Shown here: positions 58,772 through 64,000 of the stretch, piece after piece
How the letters are laid out: every line of letters begins with the position of its first letter
Numbering within the stretch: the first letter of the stretch is position 1
Source of the DNA: JAVBWO01 sp036677375
Lineage (GTDB): Bacteria > Bacillota > Dehalobacteriia > UBA4068 > UBA4997
Reading direction: 5' to 3'
Assembly (NCBI GenBank): GCA_036677375.1
Contig: JAVBWO010000024.1
Coordinates: 124,001 to 188,000, forward strand
Length of the DNA: 64,000 bases
Translations under genes and position numbers: made by a program
The notes under the pieces: generated by a model
Told to the model about the DNA's origin: nothing
The model's database searches: none
Seen by the model: the letters and a program-made list of their open reading frames with translations, nothing else

Positions 58772-61438
58772 TTATCCCTTCAACATGGCGATACGAGCCA
58801 ACAGTGCGTCTTTTTTGCCTTGGTATTCCACGGTTTTAGCCTCTTCCTTGGCCACCACATCTGCCGGAGCCTTGGCCAGGAAACCGGGGTTCGCGAGCTT
58901 CCCTGCCAAGCGTTTCAGTTCGTTATCCATATTGGAAACTTCTTTTTCCAAACGGGCGATCTCTTTGTCCAGATCGATCAGATCCGCCAAGGGAACAAAA
59001 ATATCCACACCCCTCACATGGGCCGCCGCCGCCTGAGCCGGCGCCTCGCCGCCCTTTTCACTTACGGTAACGGCCAATGCCTGCGCCAAAGCAAGGATAT
59101 AGCCTTCGCCCTTGGCGATGATCTTAGCGGCAGACTTGTCGGCATAAAGAAGGATATCGGCTTTTTTGCCGGGAGGAACATTCATTTCGCCGCGGATATT
59201 GCGCACCGCTTTGATGATATCCATCAGAAGCTGCATTTCCTGCGCTTCCTTTTCATAAGAGGTCATCTCCGCCGCCAAAGGATATTTGCTCAGCATAATG
59301 GTCTCCCCTTCATGGGGCAGGAATTGCCACAGCTCTTCCGTAATGAAAGGCATGAAAGGATGGAGCAATTGCAGCGCCTGACTTAATACCGAAGCCAAAA
59401 TGGTCTGGGCGGTATGCTTCTCTTCGGCGCTGCCGTTATAGAGACGCGCTTTGGCCAGCTCGATATACCAGTCGCAGAACTCGTCCCAAATAAAATCGTA
59501 AAGATTACGGGCGGCTTCGCCCAGCTCATATTTTTCCAAGTTGGTAGTGACTGCCGCCGTGGCTTTGCGCAGTTCTTCCAAAATCCATTGGTCAGCCAGG
59601 GTCAGCTTCACCTCCGCCGTGCCGGGCTGATAGTCCTCCAGATTCATCAGCACAAAGCGGGTGGCATTCCATATCTTATTGGCAAAATTGCGCGCCGCTT
59701 CCAGCCGTTCCACCTGAAAGCGCAGGTCGTTGCCGGGGCTGTTGCCGGTAATGAGCATGAAACGCAAAGCGTCGGCGCCGTATTGGTCGACGATCTCCAA
59801 AGGATCGATACCGTTGCCTAAGGATTTGGACATCTTGCGGCCTTGGGCGTCTAACACCAGGCCATGGATGAATACATCACCGAACGGTTTTTCATCCATA
59901 AAATGGAGGCCGGAGAAGATCATTCTGGCGACCCAGAAGAAGATGATATCCCGTCCGGTCACCAAAACCGAGGTGGGATAGAAGGTTTTTAAGTCTTTCG
60001 TTTTTTCCGGCCAGCCCAAAGTAGAGAAAGGCCACAAGGCGGAAGAGAACCAGGTATCCAAAACATCGGGGTCTTGGGTCAAATGATGGCTGCCACATTT
60101 TGGGCAGGTGGAAGGCGCTTCCTTCCGGCAGATGATCTCACCGCAGTCTTCGCAATACCAAACAGGGATGCGATGTCCCCACCATAATTGCCGGGAAATA
60201 CACCAATCCCGGATATTGGCCAGCCAACCCAGATAAATCTTATCGAAACGCTCCGGCACAAAACGGATATCCCCCGTTTGCACCGCTGCCATGGCCGGCT
60301 TGGCCAAGGGCGCCATTTTCACGAACCATTGAGGCGAAACCAGGGGTTCCACCGTACTGCCGCAGCGGTAGCATTCGCCCACGGCATGCTGCAGCTCTTC
60401 TATCTTTTCTAAAAGGCCCAACTCGTCCATTTCACGAACCAGGGCTTCCCTGCATTCATAGCGGTCATAGCCTTGGTATTTGCCGGCTTCCACCGTCATT
60501 TTGGCCTGTTTATCGATCACGGCGATGCTGGGTAGATTATGCCGTAGGCCGATCTCAAAGTCATTGGGGTCATGAGCCGGGGTAATCTTCACCGCCCCGG
60601 TGCCGAATTCCAGATCAACATAATCGTCGGCAACCACGGGGATCTCCCGGTTCACGATGGGCAGAATCAGCTTTTTGCCGATGGCTTGGGCATAGCGCGG
60701 GTCTTTGGGGTTCACGGCCACCGCGGTATCGCCCAGCATGGTCTCCGGGCGGGTGGTGGCAATAACCACATAGCCTGTGCCGTCTGAATAAGGATAACGG
60801 AAGTACCAAAGATGCCCCGTCTGATCTTTATGCTCCACCTCGATATCGGAAATAGTGGTCTGACATTTGGGACACCAGTTGATCATATAGCTGCCGCGGT
60901 AGATCAAGCCTTCCTGGTACAGCTTGATAAAGACTTCCTGTACCGCCTGAGAGCAGCCATCATCTAAGGTAAAGCGCTCTCTTTTCCAGTCGCAGGAAGA
61001 GCCCAAAAGGCGCAGCTGATTGGCAATGCGGCCATGGTATTGGTCTTTCCATTGCCATACTTTTTCCAAAAAGGCCTCGCGGCCGATATCATATTTACTG
61101 ATCCCTTCTGTGGCCAGGGCTTCCTCTACTTTTGCCTGGGTAGCGATGCCCGCATGGTCGGTGCCGGGCAGCCACAGAGTGTGATATCCCTGCATCCGGC
61201 GGAAGCGAGTCAAAATATCCTGTAAGGTCTCGTCTAAAGCATGTCCCATATGCAATTGCCCCGTTACATTAGGGGGCGGCATCACGATACAAAAGGGTTT
61301 CCCGTCCGGATTGTGGTCGCCGCTGAAATAGCCTTTGCTCTCCCACTCTTTATACCATTTTTCTTCTACGTTCTTTGGCTCATAGGTGGTAGAAATCGAT
61401 TGCTTGCTCACCTTGTTACTGCCTCCATTCCCCTTCAT
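58772..61438 (-). CDS. valS: Valyl-tRNA synthetase
   Basis: This 888-residue class I synthetase has PPNVTGQLHMGHAL (HIGH motif, near residue 60), an editing domain (about 190-340), KMSKSLGN (near 535), an anticodon-binding helical domain and a C-terminal coiled-coil arm (DLDKEIARLEKEVSNMDNELKRL). Zinc-type Cys pairs are seen in CEDCGEIICRKEAPSTCPKCG. Many Firmicutes control valS with a T-box, but no T-box sequence is visible in 61439-61656. A palindrome TTTTCCGG/TCCGGAAAA near 61540 is the only notable upstream site. Confidence 0.97.
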   Translation of the reverse strand: MKGNGGSNKVSKQSISTTYEPKNVEEKWYKEWESKGYFSGDHNPDGKPFCIVMPPPNVTGQLHMGHALDETLQDILTRFRRMQGYHTLWLPGTDHAGIATQAKVEEALATEGISKYDIGREAFLEKVWQWKDQYHGRIANQLRLLGSSCDWKRERFTLDDGCSQAVQEVFIKLYQEGLIYRGSYMINWCPKCQTTISDIEVEHKDQTGHLWYFRYPYSDGTGYVVIATTRPETMLGDTAVAVNPKDPRYAQAIGKKLILPIVNREIPVVADDYVDLEFGTGAVKITPAHDPNDFEIGLRHNLPSIAVIDKQAKMTVEAGKYQGYDRYECREALVREMDELGLLEKIEELQHAVGECYRCGSTVEPLVSPQWFVKMAPLAKPAMAAVQTGDIRFVPERFDKIYLGWLANIRDWCISRQLWWGHRIPVWYCEDCGEIICRKEAPSTCPKCGSHHLTQDPDVLDTWFSSALWPFSTLGWPEKTKDLKTFYPTSVLVTGRDIIFFWVARMIFSGLHFMDEKPFGDVFIHGLVLDAQGRKMSKSLGNGIDPLEIVDQYGADALRFMLITGNSPGNDLRFQVERLEAARNFANKIWNATRFVLMNLEDYQPGTAEVKLTLADQWILEELRKATAAVTTNLEKYELGEAARNLYDFIWDEFCDWYIELAKARLYNGSAEEKHTAQTILASVLSQALQLLHPFMPFITEELWQFLPHEGETIMLSKYPLAAEMTSYEKEAQEMQLLMDIIKAVRNIRGEMNVPPGKKADILLYADKSAAKIIAKGEGYILALAQALAVTVSEKGGEAPAQAAAAHVRGVDIFVPLADLIDLDKEIARLEKEVSNMDNELKRLAGKLANPGFLAKAPADVVAKEEAKTVEYQGKKDALLARIAMLKG

Positions 61439-61656
61439 GAAAACTTATTTGGGGCTGATCCCCTTTTGCAACCAAAAGGCTTTTTCTTCACTTTTTTACG
61501 CCTTTTAGTTTGTCCAATCATTAGCATAATTTTCCGGCAATTCAGCACATTTCCGGAAAATATGCACTAAAATACACAAATATATTAAGTTCTCTGCCGT
61601 AATTCAAAATCCTGCTGAATTGGAGCAATCAGCCGGTTTTTCTTTAAGCGCTTTCT

Positions 61657-62040
61657 TTAACCTTCGGTCTTGGGTTTTGGTTTTTTGGGCAGGTTCACAC
61701 CGCACAGACCGCCTAAAATACCAGCCGCCAACATCCTTGGCAAAATCAGGAAAATCCAGGTTCCCATGATACGGGGCAAAAACCAGCATAAAACGGCGGC
61801 CAGAAAGAGCCAAAGGCAAAAACTGACGGCAATGCCGCTTAAAAGGCCCTTTTTACGCCGCCGAAAACCGGCAATACAACCACCCAAAAAAGCGGCAGCC
61901 AAGGGCGCCGCTTGGGTCAGACGGTGCAGATCCCAGACCGTATCACTGCCCAATACTAAAAATACCGCCCATACCAGCAAAAGAACCACCAAAGGAATCA
62001 GCCCCACCGCAACACTTTGCCAAAGATAAGTCTTCTTCAT
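61657..62040 (-). CDS. TIGR04086-type small membrane protein
   Basis: The 127-residue protein has four predicted helices (SVAVGLIPLVVLLLVWAVFLV, LAAAFLGGCIAGF, GIAVSFCLWLFLAAVLCWF, WIFLILPRMLAAGILGGLCGV) separated by short basic loops (RRRKK) and ends in a Lys/Pro tail. Pattern and size fit the TIGR04086 family of Firmicutes, whose function is unknown. It lies upstream of valS on the same strand with a 218-bp gap, so co-transcription is possible but not shown. Confidence 0.72.
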   Translation of the reverse strand: MKKTYLWQSVAVGLIPLVVLLLVWAVFLVLGSDTVWDLHRLTQAAPLAAAFLGGCIAGFRRRKKGLLSGIAVSFCLWLFLAAVLCWFLPRIMGTWIFLILPRMLAAGILGGLCGVNLPKKPKPKTEG

Positions 62041-62224
62041 TCATTTTGCGCCCCCTATTTTATTTGCTATTTAAATAAATGCGGTAGGGGCAGCAGTTAT
62101 AACCATTGACAAATAATCTTTCCTCCCGTAAGATAAAAAGATAATCTTCACCACAGGTTTCACACTATCTTCTCTATCAATTTCAGGCGGCCGCTGCGGC
62201 AGGCCCGCTTCAGGAGGAATCGGC

Positions 62225-63124
62225 ATGAAAGGTCAAGGGAAAATGGCAGTAGCCGGTATTTTTGCCATGACGGCCATGACGGCTGTTTGGGGGCTGAGTT
62301 TCGTGGTAGTCAAAGGCGCATTGGATTTTGCCACGCCTCTTTGGCTGAATGCCATGTATTTCAGCATTGCGGCAATCATTTTTCTTATCATCAATAGGAA
62401 ACATCTCAAAGAATACAATTATGGCAGTATCACGGCTTGTCTGGTCTTGGGCGGCCTGCTTTTTATCGCAAACAACAGCCAGATCATGGGGCTTTCCCAA
62501 ACTACAGCTTCCAATACCGCTTTCATTTCCTGCTTTTATGTTCTCGTTGTTCCCATTGTCAATTCCTATTATACAAAAAAATTCCCCGGTATGGAAATCA
62601 TTTTAGCGGTTATCGCTTTAGCCGCCATCATGCTTCTGTCGAAAAATACCGCCCTGATGCCGGGGAAAGGGGATCTCCTGGTTCTGGTTTGCGCGGTGGC
62701 CTTCGGTTTCCATGTGGTTGCCACAGACCGTTTTTTATTAAAACATAAGCTTACTCTTTTAGTAACCGGCCAGTTCGTCGTCATGGCGGTTCTTACTTTA
62801 ATCGCCGCCTTGGCCACCGCGCCGCCGCCTCAGGAATGGAGCCGCATCCTGTGGATCTCGATTTTGTTCAATAGTCTGCTTACCACGGCTCTCTCTTACT
62901 TTGTACAGGCTTGGGCGCAGCAATATGTCTCCCCCACTCAGATCGCCATCGTTTTTACCATGGAAGCCATTTTCGGCGCTTTCTTCGGCTGGCTCTTCTT
63001 TCAGGAAGTATTCACCGGACAGCAGTACCTGGGAGCCGTGATCCTGCTTTTCTGTAATATCGTCATCGCCCTCTACCCCTCCTGGCAAAATAAGCACCGA
63101 AACCGGCTGATTACAAAAAAATAA
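62225..63124 (+). CDS. DMT-superfamily (EamA) transporter
   Basis: The 299-residue protein has ten membrane helices in two EamA repeats (about 10-140 and 150-290). Typical pieces are FAMTAMTAVWGLSFVVVKGAL, ASNTAFISCFYVLVVPI and YVSPTQIAIVFTMEAIFGAFFGWLFFQEVFTG. Such proteins export or import amino acids, nucleosides or other small metabolites; the substrate cannot be told. SD AGGAGG is 7 nt before the ATG. It is the only plus-strand gene in the right half and ends at a strong terminator. Confidence 0.9.
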   Translation: MKGQGKMAVAGIFAMTAMTAVWGLSFVVVKGALDFATPLWLNAMYFSIAAIIFLIINRKHLKEYNYGSITACLVLGGLLFIANNSQIMGLSQTTASNTAFISCFYVLVVPIVNSYYTKKFPGMEIILAVIALAAIMLLSKNTALMPGKGDLLVLVCAVAFGFHVVATDRFLLKHKLTLLVTGQFVVMAVLTLIAALATAPPPQEWSRILWISILFNSLLTTALSYFVQAWAQQYVSPTQIAIVFTMEAIFGAFFGWLFFQEVFTGQQYLGAVILLFCNIVIALYPSWQNKHRNRLITKK

Positions 63125-63134
63125 TATGTAATAC

Positions 63135-63164
63135 AAAAAAGGAACACCGGCGTGTTCCTTTTTT
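63135..63164 (+). terminator. Terminator after the EamA transporter
   Basis: AAAAAAGGAACAC and GTGTTCCTTTTTT form a perfect 13-bp stem with a 4-nt loop, ten bases after the stop codon. Confidence 0.9.
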
Positions 63165-63197
63165 TATGGGTGTTAAAAGACAGCATGGATCGATGAT

Positions 63198-63275
63198 AGA
63201 AACGGCGGCATTCCGGAAGAGCCGGAATGCCGCCGTTTCTGCTCTTCCTGCTCTTCCTGCTCTTCCTGCTCTTCT
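63198..63275. repeat. 19-bp perfect hairpin plus four 9-bp tandem repeats
   Basis: AGAAACGGCGGCATTCCGG (63198-63216) and its exact complement (63222-63240) surround AAGAG. TGCTCTTCC then repeats at 63240, 63249, 63258 and, as TGCTCTTCT, 63267. No U-run follows on either strand, so it is not a standard terminator. It sits between the convergent eamA and engB genes. Confidence 0.8.
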
Positions 63276-63304
63276 TAATCTTCTAGCTTTCCGACCAGCT
63301 TCCT

Positions 63305-63988
63305 TCATTTGCATTCATTTGCATGCTTCGGTTTTTCATCATCTTTTTGCTCTTCTTTCTCTTCTTTCAAAGGCTTCGGTAGGGCTGCCCGGGATAATAC
63401 CCCGTGTTGCGTCAAGAAGGCTTCCACCACCGCTAAAAGAGCATCTTTGCCGGTACGGTCAACGGCGGAAAAGATCATCATTTCAGACTTGGCCACACCC
63501 AGCTCCCGGCAGATTGCCGCCAAATGCTTGTCTTGAGCACCCCGGCTGATCTTATCGGACTTGGTGACAACCAAGGTGGCGGAAAGACCCTGCACCTTCA
63601 GCCATTCCCACATTTCCTTGTCCTGCGCTGTGGGAGAATGCCGGATATCCACCAACTGCCAATACATTTTGGCTCCGTTGTAGCGGGTGATATAGGAATT
63701 CACCATGCGCCGCCAATCCTCTCGTTCCGACTTAGATACCTTGGCATAGCCGTAACCGGGCAGATCCACGAAATACCATTTCTCATCCAAAAGATAAAAA
63801 TTGATGGTACGGGTCTTCCCAGGCTGGCTGCTGGTGCGCGCCATTCCCCGTTTATTGCACAGGGTATTGATGAGGGATGATTTTCCCACATTGGAACGGC
63901 CCACCAAGGTAATAGCGGGCAGCGTTGCTTCCGGAAACTGTTCCGGCTTGACGGCAGTCAATAAGTAGCATGATTTCTTGATCTGCAT
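63305..63988 (-). CDS. engB: Ribosome biogenesis GTPase EngB (YsxC/YihA)
   Basis: The 227-residue protein has G1 GRSNVGKSS (about residues 30-38), G2 region TSSQPGKTRTINFY, G3 DLPGYGYAK, and G4 TKSDK. It helps assemble the 50S subunit. A charged tail of about 25 residues (KPLKEEKEEQKDDEKPKHANECK) extends beyond the family's usual end. In related genomes lon lies just upstream, which would be outside the window. The ATG at 63988 is near the right edge, so the SD is only partly visible. Confidence 0.95.
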   Translation of the reverse strand: MQIKKSCYLLTAVKPEQFPEATLPAITLVGRSNVGKSSLINTLCNKRGMARTSSQPGKTRTINFYLLDEKWYFVDLPGYGYAKVSKSEREDWRRMVNSYITRYNGAKMYWQLVDIRHSPTAQDKEMWEWLKVQGLSATLVVTKSDKISRGAQDKHLAAICRELGVAKSEMMIFSAVDRTGKDALLAVVEAFLTQHGVLSRAALPKPLKEEKEEQKDDEKPKHANECK

Positions 63989-64000
63989 CTTTTTCTTTTT

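Noticed and set aside
61520..61570. Palindrome TTTTCCGG...TCCGGAAAA upstream of valS as terminator
   Set aside because: Has no U-run and no upstream gene close enough; left as an unassigned palindrome.

Overview
The window reads as chromosomal DNA of a Firmicute, most likely a Clostridia (Peptococcaceae-like) or Negativicutes lineage. This is inferred from gene order and protein families; no rRNA or tRNA gene is visible to settle it. The right half carries the conserved block engB ... valS-folC-maf-mreBCD-mrdA-minCDE-rodA ... spoIVFA/spoIVFB-radical SAM-rng-rplU-rpmA-obg-yhbY-nadD-yqeK-rsfS, which matches the Bacillus/Clostridia order around mreB-minD-spoIVF-rplU-obg. MinE, the SpoIVFA/SpoIVFB pair and rubrerythrin point to an anaerobe from a spore-forming lineage.

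Layout. 1-5.5 kb: a minus-strand operon of adenine deaminase, a cyclase-family hydrolase and a formimidoyltransferase (cut by the window edge). It is preceded by a TyrR/NtrC-type regulator with a degenerate AAA+ core and by three copies of a 16-bp palindrome. This set would fit purine (or histidine) fermentation. 5.8-9 kb: an FHA-FtsW/RodA fusion translationally coupled to a penicillin-binding protein. 9.5-11.4 kb: an Lsa-type ABC-F gene behind a consensus promoter and a long structured leader with an intrinsic terminator next to the Shine-Dalgarno (SD) sequence. 11.6-19 kb: four genes with type IV prepilin-like N-termini, headed by a 1925-residue prepilin carrying three GLUG-repeat modules. 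19.3-20.7 kb: an Rrf2 regulator, a decayed cysteine desulfurase fragment and an unknown gene. 20.9-25.4 kb: a molybdate regulator divergent from modABC, then a GntR regulator. 25.8-35.2 kb: CoA-disulfide reductase with rhodanese domain, cupin, SIMPL lipoprotein, threonine ammonia-lyase, rubrerythrin and two MoeA genes, one fused to a molybdate-binding-type domain. 36-64 kb: the conserved housekeeping block, plus a DMT transporter and a TIGR04086 membrane protein.

How the parts fit. Molybdate uptake and two MoeA proteins imply molybdo- or tungsto-enzymes; if the first operon handles purines, a molybdenum purine hydroxylase elsewhere would connect the two. Two separate glycosyltransferase/transpeptidase pairs are present: RodA with MrdA in the elongasome block, and FHA-FtsW with PbpA.

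Points of most interest are the giant GLUG prepilin cluster, the ABC-F leader, the palindrome family tied to a sigma-54-type regulator that has lost GAFTGA, a MinC reduced to its MinD-binding domain, an RNA-like element with a weak resemblance to the Moco riboswitch opposite moeA, and a candidate small RNA at 31.0 kb. Residue positions inside proteins are estimates made by eye.
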